Shown here: in pieces, positions 1 to 5,864 of the stretch
Layout of the letters: every line of letters starts with the position of its first letter
Position numbering within the stretch: the stretch's first letter is position 1
DNA from: JBBRHH01 sp038222915
Lineage (GTDB): Bacteria; Planctomycetota; Phycisphaerae; Tepidisphaerales; Tepidisphaeraceae
Direction: 5' to 3'
Assembly (NCBI GenBank): GCA_038222915.1
Contig: JBBRHH010000157.1
Span: 1 to 11,204 of the forward strand
DNA length: 11,204 bases
Made by a program: the position numbers and the translations under genes
The notes under the pieces: generated by a model
What the model was told of the DNA's origin: nothing
Databases searched by the model: none
The model's input: the letters and a program-made list of their open reading frames with translations, nothing else

Positions 1-74
1 GTGAGATGGTGTTGCATGGCGTAGATGATATCGACGGAATCGGAGCGGGCCAATTGTGGGGCGGTCAATTTCAT
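1..74 (-). CDS. 5' end of an unidentified gene, translationally coupled to miaE
   Basis: Reading leftward from position 74, an ATG overlaps the miaE stop codon in the ATGA arrangement (stop 73-71, start 74-72). It stays open for 24 codons to the window edge and begins MKLTAPQLARSDSVDIIYAM. The frame uses GC-ending codons (GCC, GAC/GAT, ATC, CTC) as the rest of the strand does. The ATGA overlap is the usual sign of translational coupling, so this gene is probably in an operon with miaE. No separate ribosome binding site is visible. The visible residues show no signal peptide and I do not recognise the family. Too little is present to name a function, and a chance open frame of this length remains possible. 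Confidence 0.45.
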   Translation of the reverse strand, partial: MKLTAPQLARSDSVDIIYAMQHHL

Positions 75-691
75 TCGACGCCGCTGTGCATGCGGGAACC
101 GGTTGGCTGATCCTGGATGATGCGCGACTCTTGTTCGAGCATTTCTTCCCAGCGTTGCGCTACTGTGTCGGCGGGCTGCAATTGTTCGGCGAGTTGGAGG
201 AAGGCGCGGTAGTTGCCGTGTTCGCTGGCCCAGAGGCCTCGATAGAGTTTCTGCAGTTCGAGGTCTTCGCAGGCTTCGCCGAGGAGTGCGAAGCGTTCGC
301 AGGAGCGGGCTTCGATGAGAGCGGAGATCATCAGGCGGTCGACCAGCTCGGCGGTGCCTTCGCCTTTGCGGACTTGCTGGCGGAGCTGGTTGGCGTATTC
401 GTTGCGGTGCTGCTTGCTGAGCCGGCCGCCGCGACGGGCGAGGATTCGGCAGACGAGCGCGAGGTGTTCGACTTCGTCGCGGGCGATGGCGGTCATGGCG
501 GCGACCCAGTTTTCGGGCGGGCTGGGCTCTGGCCAGCGGTTGACGAGCTCGAGTGCGTTGCCGGCGGCTTTTTTCTCGAGATGGGCGTGATCGTTCAGAA
601 GCTCAAGCGGATTGCGGAGGGCTTGGCGGGCCCAGGTTGCGGGGGTTTTGTATTTGAGTGGGAGGTTGGCCTCAGTCATGACGTTTGGCAT
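71..691 (-). CDS. miaE: MiaE-type tRNA-(ms2io6A)-hydroxylase, di-iron enzyme
   Basis: This 206-residue protein matches the MiaE family, ferritin-like non-haem di-iron monooxygenases that hydroxylate the isopentenyl side chain of ms2i6A at position 37 of tRNA. Visible family landmarks are HLEKKAA with ligand Glu39, the first ExxH in RDEVEHL (Glu73, His76), ALIEARSCERF with Glu127, and SEHGNYRAFL with Glu157. In most MiaE proteins I know, the last motif is ExxH (SEARHF). Here the histidine position is Asn160 (codon AAC), although His158 lies two residues earlier. Length is normal for the family. The ATG at 691 is the longest start; an in-frame ATG at 679 (MTEANLPLKY) is a good alternative, and neither has a clear Shine-Dalgarno. 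The gene is divergent from the photolyase with 14 bases between starts, so its promoter must lie inside that gene. The stop codon overlaps the next gene downstream. Confidence 0.88.
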   Translation of the reverse strand: MPNVMTEANLPLKYKTPATWARQALRNPLELLNDHAHLEKKAAGNALELVNRWPEPSPPENWVAAMTAIARDEVEHLALVCRILARRGGRLSKQHRNEYANQLRQQVRKGEGTAELVDRLMISALIEARSCERFALLGEACEDLELQKLYRGLWASEHGNYRAFLQLAEQLQPADTVAQRWEEMLEQESRIIQDQPTGSRMHSGVE

Positions 692-693
692 CC

Positions 694-699
694 TACAAT
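694..699 (+). promoter_or_regulatory. -10-like hexamer directly upstream of the photolyase start
   Basis: TACAAT (5 of 6 to the sigma-70 consensus TATAAT) lies six bases before the ATG at 706. Transcription from it would begin at about the start codon, giving a leaderless message. No convincing -35 is seen at 16-18 bases. TTGGCC at 666-671 is 22 bases away, which is too far for a standard promoter. This is inferred from position and from the same arrangement at two other genes in the window. Confidence 0.3.
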
Positions 700-705
700 G
701 GCCGG

Positions 706-2079
706 ATGATTCAGCCCACGCGCCTGCGGCAGCTTAATGATGATCCGATTCGCGACGGGAAATATGTTTTGTATTGGATGCAGGCTTCGCAGCGGACGCG
801 CTTCAATCATGCGCTGGAGTATGCGATCGGGCAGGGGAACAAGCTTGGCTTGCCGGTGGTCGTCGGGTTTGGGCTGATGGATGATTATCCGGAGGCGAAT
901 GCGCGGCATTATGCGTTCATGCTGGAGGGGTTGGCGGATGTGCATGCGGCGCTGAAGGCGCGGGGAATTCAGTTTGTGTTGAAGCATGGGCGGCCGGCGG
1001 CAGTGGCGAAATCGCTGGCGAAGAACGCGGCGATGGTGGTTTGCGATCGGGGGTATCAGCGGCATCAGAAGAGTTGGCGGGATGAAGTGGCCGACGAGGC
1101 GGCGTGCCGGGTGGTGGAGGTGGAATCGGATGTGGTGGTGCCGGCGGAGGTGGCCTCGGATAAGCAGGAGTATGCGGCGCGGACGATTCGGCCGAAAATT
1201 CATAAACGGTGGGGGGAATACCTAGTGCCGTTGCGGGCCTCGGCGGTGAAGCGTTCGTCGCTGCGGATGCGGCTGGGGAAGGGAATGGATGCGACTGGGC
1301 CGATGGAGTTGTTGGAGAAGCTGAAGCTGGATCGGTCGGTGCCGCCGAGCGAGCAGTTTCGGGGTGGGGAGGTGGAGGCGGGGCGGAAGCTATCGAGTTT
1401 TATTCGCGAGCGGTTGCTGGGGTACGACGAGCGGCGTAATGAGCCGGCGGCGGGGCATACTTCGATGTTGAGCGCGTATCTGCATTTTGGGCAGATTTCG
1501 CCCTTGGAGATGGCGCTGACGGCGCGGGATGCTGGTGCGAAGAAGCCCGCGTGCAAGGCGGATGCGGAGGTGTTTCTGGAGGAGCTGATTGTGCGGCGGG
1601 AACTGGCGGTGAACTTTGTGAATTTCTGTCCGAGGTATGACAGCTATGAGGGATTGCCGGCCTGGGCGCGGAAGACTTTGGAGAAGCATCGTGGGGACAA
1701 GCGATATCACACGTATAACGATGCGGAACTGGAGGCCGGGGCGACGCACGACAAATATTGGAACGCGGCGCAGCACGAGATGACGGCGACGGGGTTCATG
1801 CACAACTACATGCGGATGTATTGGGGGAAGAAGGTGGTGGAGTGGGGGAAGACGCCGGAGGTGGCGTATAAGACACTGCTTTGGCTGAACAACAAGTATT
1901 TCTTGTGCGGGCGGGATCCGAATGCTTATACGAATGTGGGATGGATTTTTGGTTTGCACGATCGGCCATGGGGGCCGGAGAGGCCGGTGTTTGGGTTGGT
2001 GAGGTATATGAATGAGAAGGGGCTGGAGCGGAAGTTTGATATGGAAGCTTATGTGCGGAAGGTGGAGGGGCTTCGCTAG
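706..2079 (+). CDS. phr: Class II deoxyribodipyrimidine (CPD) photolyase
   Basis: This enzyme repairs UV-induced cyclobutane pyrimidine dimers in DNA using blue light and FAD. The 457 residues fit class II photolyases rather than the class I PhrB family. The N-terminal alpha/beta domain carries YVLYWMQASQRTRFNHALEYA (residues 20-40) and the CDRGYQRHQKSW stretch near 113. The C-terminal FAD-binding domain has LSAYLHFGQISP (255-266), EELIVRRELAVNF (292-304), GFMHNYMRMYWGKK (363-376) and DPNAYTNVGWIFGLHDRPWG (404-423). Conserved tryptophans at 373, 380 and 393 are candidates for the class II electron-transfer chain. The start is taken as ATG 706 (MIQPTRLRQL). A TTG at 685 in the same frame would overlap the divergent miaE start and adds no family sequence. 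There is no Shine-Dalgarno, but a TACAAT hexamer sits six bases upstream, so the message may be leaderless. The gene is convergent with fic. Confidence 0.95.
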   Translation: MIQPTRLRQLNDDPIRDGKYVLYWMQASQRTRFNHALEYAIGQGNKLGLPVVVGFGLMDDYPEANARHYAFMLEGLADVHAALKARGIQFVLKHGRPAAVAKSLAKNAAMVVCDRGYQRHQKSWRDEVADEAACRVVEVESDVVVPAEVASDKQEYAARTIRPKIHKRWGEYLVPLRASAVKRSSLRMRLGKGMDATGPMELLEKLKLDRSVPPSEQFRGGEVEAGRKLSSFIRERLLGYDERRNEPAAGHTSMLSAYLHFGQISPLEMALTARDAGAKKPACKADAEVFLEELIVRRELAVNFVNFCPRYDSYEGLPAWARKTLEKHRGDKRYHTYNDAELEAGATHDKYWNAAQHEMTATGFMHNYMRMYWGKKVVEWGKTPEVAYKTLLWLNNKYFLCGRDPNAYTNVGWIFGLHDRPWGPERPVFGLVRYMNEKGLERKFDMEAYVRKVEGLR

Positions 2080-2093
2080 ATCGCCGATCGACG

Positions 2094-2103
2094 GATGGAC
2101 AAT
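2094..2103 (+). repeat. Left copy of a 10-base inverted repeat flanking fic
   Basis: GATGGACAAT lies between the photolyase stop and the fic stop. Its exact reverse complement is at 3310-3319, just upstream of the fic start, so the pair encloses the fic gene with 20 bases on the stop side and 13 on the start side. No longer homology extends beyond the ten bases. Confidence 0.5.
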
Positions 2104-2123
2104 GTAAGTCCGGCGCCTCAGAA

Positions 2124-3296
2124 TTAGACAGGCGCCCTCGGCGGAAGAAATGCCTTAACGATGTCGGTGTTCGCCTGATATTTGTCTCCAATTCGCTTAA
2201 CGAGACTGAGCTTTTCCAACTCGTCCAAATCGCGTGCAAGCGTTTTTTCGTTCTTGCCGAGGTAATGTCGCAGGACGCGTACGCTGACGTCGCTTAATTT
2301 GTTTTTCGAGACGGGTTCCGCAATGGCCGCAAGATCCAGGATGAGGTATCGCCGACGTCTCCCAGTCTCTGAATCGCCAAGTTGTTGATGTACATAGTGC
2401 TGCCAGAACAACTGAAGCTGATGGCTGCGGATCACTTCGATTTGTTCGCGGAGTTGATCGGCAAAGCCTCGAAGTGCATACATACAGAACGGAAGGATGT
2501 CACCGCCGGATTTGCTTGCGTAGCTCAGTTGGCGGTAGTAATCGCTTCGCGTCTCATTGTAGTGATTGCTCAACAAATGAGCCGCTGGGAATGGGATGCC
2601 CGCACGCGCCAACAGGTAGAACTCAACTAGTCTGGCGGTTCTGCCATTGCCATCGCCGAAGGGGTGGATCCAGGCGAGGTAAATGTGTGCAACGATTGAC
2701 TTCAAGATGGCATCGAGGCGCACGCGGTCGACGTCACGGTAGGATTTCATTGGCTCGATCCATGGCACGGACAGCCACTCGCACAGGCGTCGTAAGAGAT
2801 GCGGGAGGTCCGTGGCTGGCGCCCCGCGGTAGTCGGCAACTCCGACTGAATAGTTTCGCAACTCGCCGGGGACGACATGCTCTTCAAAGGTCAGGCCTTG
2901 GAGTACTCTTCGATTCAATTCGTTAATTCGGTCAGGACTGAGTGTCCCGGCTTGGCCATGCAGGCACTGCGTTCGAATGGTCTCTGAGGTGGACACAATG
3001 TTGTCGATCTCGATTCCCAAGTATTCCTTCGAAGGCGGCAACTGAAGTACACCCTGAACGCGCTTTAGCGCTTCGTCCTCAGTTAGCGTGTTTCCTTCAA
3101 TTGCCGTGGTCGCCAGTGCGCCCTTCGCGAGGTAGACCTTCATCAACTCCTCCGCTGCCTCGGGACCAAGAGCGACACCCGCGAGATGCTCACACTTCGA
3201 AACGGCTTCACCAGCGAGCAGCCACATGTCCCACGGCGCCTTGGACAAATCGATGGTGAAGGTGATCCATGGATGTGTCTGAGAATACGTCATCAT
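2124..3296 (-). CDS. Fic-family protein (AMP-transferase type) with C-terminal winged helix
   Basis: Fic proteins usually transfer AMP from ATP to a hydroxyl side chain of a target protein. The core motif HPFGDGNGRTAR is intact at residues 211-222, with His211 as the catalytic base and the anion-binding GDGNGR loop. The N-terminal part carries the inhibitory signature [ST]xxxE[GN] as TTAIEG (63-68), with Glu67 as the gating residue. This makes it a class II, self-inhibited Fic protein that needs no separate antitoxin. Residues about 313-377 (RYLILDLAAIAEPVSKNKLS through RDLDELEKLSLVKRI) look like a winged helix-turn-helix, as in many Fic_N/Fic/wHTH proteins. At 390 residues it is full length. 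The start is ATG 3296 or the adjacent ATG 3293. There is no Shine-Dalgarno, and a TATGAT -10 lies eight bases upstream. The gene is visibly less GC-rich, with more mixed codon use than its neighbours. This and its flanking inverted repeat hint at acquisition by transfer. Confidence 0.93.
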   Translation of the reverse strand: MMTYSQTHPWITFTIDLSKAPWDMWLLAGEAVSKCEHLAGVALGPEAAEELMKVYLAKGALATTAIEGNTLTEDEALKRVQGVLQLPPSKEYLGIEIDNIVSTSETIRTQCLHGQAGTLSPDRINELNRRVLQGLTFEEHVVPGELRNYSVGVADYRGAPATDLPHLLRRLCEWLSVPWIEPMKSYRDVDRVRLDAILKSIVAHIYLAWIHPFGDGNGRTARLVEFYLLARAGIPFPAAHLLSNHYNETRSDYYRQLSYASKSGGDILPFCMYALRGFADQLREQIEVIRSHQLQLFWQHYVHQQLGDSETGRRRRYLILDLAAIAEPVSKNKLSDVSVRVLRHYLGKNEKTLARDLDELEKLSLVKRIGDKYQANTDIVKAFLPPRAPV

Positions 3297-3304
3297 TCGA
3301 TGGT

Positions 3305-3333
3305 ATCATATTGTCCATCTTAAGTACTGGTAA
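3305..3333 (-). promoter_or_regulatory. Predicted fic promoter giving a (near-)leaderless message
   Basis: Read on the minus strand, TTACCA (3333-3328, 4/6 to TTGACA), a 17-base spacer and TATGAT (3310-3305, 5/6 to TATAAT) form a good sigma-70-type promoter. Only eight bases separate the -10 hexamer from the first ATG, so the start point should fall at or within a base or two of the start codon. The spacer contains most of the GATGGACAAT repeat, placing that repeat where a repressor could block polymerase. A regulator, possibly the protein's own winged helix, is an inference. Confidence 0.45.
3310..3319 (-). repeat. Right copy of the fic-flanking inverted repeat
   Basis: This is the exact reverse complement of the ten bases at 2094-2103. 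It overlaps the spacer and first -10 base of the predicted fic promoter. It also contains the heptamer TGTCCAT, which recurs at 3367-3373 and, inverted, at 3458-3464. Confidence 0.5.
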
Positions 3334-3402
3334 ATAAATATTTTGTGCTTATCTTGTCCTTGATAGTGTCCATGTTCTGACGGCACTAACGGAGGAGCGC
3401 AA

Positions 3403-3558
3403 GTGAATCGTATTCATCGCTGGGGTCACGATCAACAGCTTTGGTCGGTTGGTCAGAATGGACACCATCGCCCCTTGCGTTATCATCCGTGGCTCATTTA
3501 TTGGAAGCTATCCGCATCATTGAAAGGAAAAACTCGAGATGCCGCTCATGACCACTAA
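3403..3558 (+). CDS. Possible 51-residue leader ORF overlapping the fba start
   Basis: GTG at 3403 is preceded by GGAGGAG (3391-3397) at five bases, the strongest Shine-Dalgarno in the window. The frame runs 51 codons to TAA 3556-3558, so it ends 20 bases inside fba in another frame. The product, starting VNRIHRWGHDQQLWSVGQNG, is unusually rich in Trp (four) and His (seven). It has no signal peptide or family resemblance that I recognise. An SD-led small ORF that terminates just inside the following gene could couple its translation to fba, or act as a regulatory leader peptide. Against it, the composition could be chance, the start is GTG, and fba has its own weaker AAGGA site. Whether it is translated is uncertain. 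Confidence 0.35.
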   Translation: MNRIHRWGHDQQLWSVGQNGHHRPLRYHPWLIYWKLSASLKGKTRDAAHDH

Positions 3559-4564
3559 GCCGATGTTTGATCTCGCTTACACCGGCGGCTTTGCCGTTGG
3601 GGCGTTCAATGTGAATAACATGGAACTGGCCCAGTCGATCATCGACGCGTCGGCCCGGGAGAAGAGCCCGTTGATCCTGCAGATCAGCAAGGGTGCCCGC
3701 AAGTATGCCAACATCCGCTACCTCAAGCACATCATCGACGCGGCCGTCGAGGAGCATCCGGAACTGCCGATCGCGATCCATTGCGATCATGGTGACACCG
3801 TGGATCTGATTAATACCTGTATCAACGACGGGTATACGTCGGTGATGATTGACGGCAGCCATCATCCGTTTGAAGAGAACATCCGGCTGACTGCTGAGGC
3901 CGTGAAGGTGGCGCATGCGGCCGGCGTGGTTGTTGAGGCCGAGTTGGGGATGCTGGGTGGGATTGAAGAGGACGTGGTCGGGCTTGATGCTGAGGAATAT
4001 GAGAAGAACGTCGAGAAGTTTTTGACCGATCCGATCGAAGCCAAGGATTTCTTTGCCCGGACGGGCATTGATTCGTTGGCCGTTGCGATCGGGACGAGCC
4101 ATGGGGCTTATAAGTTCAAGCACGAATCAAAGCTGGCGTTTAACCGCATTGAGCAGATCATGAAGACCTGCCCCGGCCTGCCGCTGGTGATGCATGGCAG
4201 CTCGTCGGTGCCGCAGGAATTCATTGACCTTGTGAACAAGTACGGCGGCGCGATGCCGAACGCGAAGGGCGTCCCGGAGGACCAGATTTCGATGGCCGTG
4301 CGGAATTATGGTGTCTGCAAGGTGAACATCGACACCGATCTGCGGTTGGCGATGACGGCGAAGATTCGCGAAGTGTTCGCGACCAAGCCGGCCGAGTTTG
4401 ATCCGCGTAATTATCTTGGGCCGGCCCGTGAGGCGATCACGAGCATGGTGCAACGGAAGTTGCATGTGCTGAACAGCGCCGGCAAGGCCGACGTGATCAA
4501 CAAGCAGTGGGAGAAGCTTGGGAAGCCGATGCCGAGCTTTTACACGAAGGGGAAGGCGGCCTGA
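3539..4564 (+). CDS. fba: Class II (zinc) fructose-1,6-bisphosphate aldolase
   Basis: This enzyme catalyses reversible cleavage of fructose-1,6-bisphosphate to dihydroxyacetone phosphate and glyceraldehyde-3-phosphate in glycolysis and gluconeogenesis. The 341-residue protein carries the class II signatures. HCDHGD has catalytic Asp83 and zinc ligand His84. There is EAELGMLGG at 133-141, with GTSHGAYK (His188) and VMHGSSSVP (His219) giving the other zinc histidines, and VNIDTDLR (262-269) binding the substrate phosphate and backbone. The spacing and the long C-terminal tail fit subgroup IIB. ATG 3539 is supported by AAAGGA about ten bases upstream. ATG 3548 is possible but would shorten the first strand. 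Codon use is strongly biased to GC-ending codons such as ATC, GGC and AAG, as expected of a well-expressed housekeeping gene. It stands alone between fic and a convergent membrane-protein gene, and a strong hairpin follows the stop. Confidence 0.96.
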   Translation: MPLMTTKPMFDLAYTGGFAVGAFNVNNMELAQSIIDASAREKSPLILQISKGARKYANIRYLKHIIDAAVEEHPELPIAIHCDHGDTVDLINTCINDGYTSVMIDGSHHPFEENIRLTAEAVKVAHAAGVVVEAELGMLGGIEEDVVGLDAEEYEKNVEKFLTDPIEAKDFFARTGIDSLAVAIGTSHGAYKFKHESKLAFNRIEQIMKTCPGLPLVMHGSSSVPQEFIDLVNKYGGAMPNAKGVPEDQISMAVRNYGVCKVNIDTDLRLAMTAKIREVFATKPAEFDPRNYLGPAREAITSMVQRKLHVLNSAGKADVINKQWEKLGKPMPSFYTKGKAA

Positions 4565-4589
4565 GGCCAATCACTGAACAATATTTGAA

Positions 4590-4616
4590 GAAGGCACGGC
4601 CAATGGCCGTGCCTTC
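4590..4616. terminator. Bidirectional hairpin terminator between convergent genes
   Basis: GAAGGCACGGCC (4590-4601) and GGCCGTGCCTTC (4605-4616) form a perfect 12-bp stem with a three-base AAT loop. It lies 25 bases after the fba stop and one base beyond the end of the convergent membrane-protein gene. The T-run is weak on both sides (GTTATT on plus, TTCAAATATT on minus), so efficiency as an intrinsic terminator is uncertain. Position and symmetry make it the shared terminator of both genes. Confidence 0.8.
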
Positions 4617-4617
4617 G

Positions 4618-5715
4618 TTATTGCGCCACGTGTTCTGGCGCGGTGGGTGATCGATCGATCGGGATCTCGTCCACGGGCGGCTTGGTCTTTCCCATCGCTC
4701 CTTTGAAATCAAACGAATACGCCAGCGATGTGAGCATCAGTTCTCCTGTCGTTGCCCAGAGACGGAGCAATACGCCCAGGAATGCCAGGAACGCTGCGAG
4801 GGCTTCGGGGCTGTGGAAGATGTCGACGCGGAGTTTTTTGGGGAGGATGTGGGACATGACCATCATAAAGACGGCCTCGCGTACGCCGAGGCCGCCGGGG
4901 GCCCAGAAGGCGATGAAGCCTGAGCACCAGGCGAGGCCGTAGGCGCCGGCTACGATCCACCATTTGCGGATGCCCAGATGGAGCGGGCCGTGGACGATGA
5001 GCCAGATGGCTAGGGCCTGCCAGAGGAGGCCGAGGATGGCCCAGAGGGTGAGCTTGATGAGGTTTTGTCCGGAAAGTCGCTGGACGATCTGGGGTTTATT
5101 CAGCCGTCCCATCAGCTTGTTGAGGAGGCCGTAGAAGACTGTGGGGTGGATGAGGATGAGCAGGGTGGGGATGAGCAGCGCAAAAAAGTAGAGCGATTTG
5201 CTGGCGGTGGAATCGGGGAGCTTCGTGCCCTGGAAGACGAGGCATGAGACGGCGACGAGTACGTTGGCGAGGAGAAAGACGGTCAGCTCGAGCAACTGGC
5301 TTGTGGAGCAGACCGGCCCGCTGACACCGTAGGGGCGGACGAGGTACACCCGTCCTACAACCTGCCAGATTGCGCCGGGGAGATATCGGGCGAGTTCCGA
5401 CGTGGACCAGATGCGGGTTGCCGGGGCGAGTGGAAGCTTGTGGCCGAGGCCTTCGACGATCCAGCGCCAGGAGAGGACGCGGAAGATGAAGAGAAACGCC
5501 GCGAACATGGCCGACGCGAGGAAGAAGAGTCGCCAGTCGGTTTTCAGGATCGGTTCTTTGACGAGGTCCCACTGTTTGTAGACCGGCTTGAACATCCAGA
5601 CGAAGATCGCGAGCGTGATGACGACGCCGAGAATGCGGCGGAGCCAGGGCTTAAGCCTTTTTCCCAGGGTTGGGGCGTCGGTCGTGGAGTAGTCGAGAAC
5701 GTTTTCAGAGGTCAC
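4618..5715 (-). CDS. LPG-synthase TM / flippase-like integral membrane protein
   Basis: This 365-residue membrane protein resembles the lysylphosphatidylglycerol synthase transmembrane family (UPF0104/AglD-like). Members act as lipid-flippase-like domains or glycolipid-related transporters in the inner membrane. Hydrophobic segments fall near residues 28-42, 62-83, 140-162, 173-195, 218-241, 252-290 and 304-330. Family signatures are ELARYLPGAIWQVVGR (107-122) and FIAFWAPGGLGVREAVF (267-283). There is no synthetase domain, so it does not make lysyl-PG by itself. The open frame continues upstream to 6168, but that part overlaps the divergent lipoprotein gene and is low-complexity shadow. The GTG at 5715 is preferred because AAGGA lies nine bases upstream and the cytoplasmic tail then has a sensible length. 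The substrate cannot be told from sequence. The gene is convergent with fba and divergent from the HEAT lipoprotein cluster. Confidence 0.87.
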   Translation of the reverse strand: MTSENVLDYSTTDAPTLGKRLKPWLRRILGVVITLAIFVWMFKPVYKQWDLVKEPILKTDWRLFFLASAMFAAFLFIFRVLSWRWIVEGLGHKLPLAPATRIWSTSELARYLPGAIWQVVGRVYLVRPYGVSGPVCSTSQLLELTVFLLANVLVAVSCLVFQGTKLPDSTASKSLYFFALLIPTLLILIHPTVFYGLLNKLMGRLNKPQIVQRLSGQNLIKLTLWAILGLLWQALAIWLIVHGPLHLGIRKWWIVAGAYGLAWCSGFIAFWAPGGLGVREAVFMMVMSHILPKKLRVDIFHSPEALAAFLAFLGVLLRLWATTGELMLTSLAYSFDFKGAMGKTKPPVDEIPIDRSPTAPEHVAQ

Positions 5716-5864
5716 GCTGCGGGGTCCTTGGGCTTGCGGGCAGGGGGCGAAAAGATCGGCCGGCACGTCCGTGTGCCGCGGGGCGGATTGTAACCGCGTT
5801 GAGTTGGCAGTTACAGGCGGGAATTGTTGCCGGGTTCGGCGGGATGGGGGGTACAATGTTGGGC
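5716..5864. other. Divergent intergenic region between flippase-like gene and lipoprotein cluster
   Basis: It holds the AAGGA site for the minus-strand GTG start. CGGCAC/GTGCCG at 5761-5766 and 5773-5778 form a 6-bp hairpin with a six-base loop, in the leader of the minus-strand gene. GTAAC at 5790-5794 and GTTAC at 5810-5814 are inverted with a 15-base spacer. A possible plus-strand promoter lies at the right end. Nothing else is recognised. Confidence 0.5.
5827..5857 (+). promoter_or_regulatory. Candidate promoter of the HEAT-lipoprotein cluster
   Basis: TTGCCG (5827-5832, 4/6) and TACAAT (5852-5857, 5/6) are separated by 19 bases, slightly longer than ideal. The -10 hexamer contains the ATG at 5856 and ends seven bases before the ATG at 5865. 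If it is used, the message would begin at about 5865 without a leader, and the 5856 start would not be transcribed. Confidence 0.35.

Larger units (their letters stand above)
3297..3538. other. Divergent fic-fba intergenic region, 242 bases
   Basis: The fic-proximal part (about 3301-3360) is markedly AT-rich (TAAATAAATATTTTG near 3331) and holds the fic promoter. A promoter for fba is expected here too, but no single -35/-10 pair on the plus strand stands out. TTGTCC at 3311-3316 with TAAATA at 3335-3340 is the least bad match. The heptamer TGTCCAT/ATGGACA occurs three times (3312-3318, 3367-3373, 3458-3464). The copies at 3366-3373 and 3458-3465 extend to an 8-base inverted pair, GTGTCCAT/ATGGACAC. 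The second half is occupied by a possible small ORF. No terminator-like hairpin was seen. Confidence 0.6.

Noticed and set aside
56..709. Open frame of 217 codons on the plus strand opposite miaE
   Set aside because: It is the antisense shadow of a gene with clear MiaE motifs. The Phe/Glu/Ala-rich product matches no family and results from GC-biased third positions.
2112..2136. GGCGCC ... GGCGCC as a terminator between photolyase and fic
   Set aside because: Each copy is itself a palindrome. The stem is only six bases with a 13-base loop, it runs into the fic coding region, and no T-run follows.
4648..4663. Tandem GATC/CGAT run as a possible regulatory or methylation repeat
   Set aside because: It lies within the coding end of the membrane-protein gene and is explained by Ile/Asp/Arg/Ser codons. 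It is too short to support a separate function.
5670..5864. Upstream extension of the first lipoprotein frame
   Set aside because: It would bury the lipoprotein signal about 80 residues into the protein and overlaps the divergent gene's start. The residues are Arg/Gly-rich shadow sequence.
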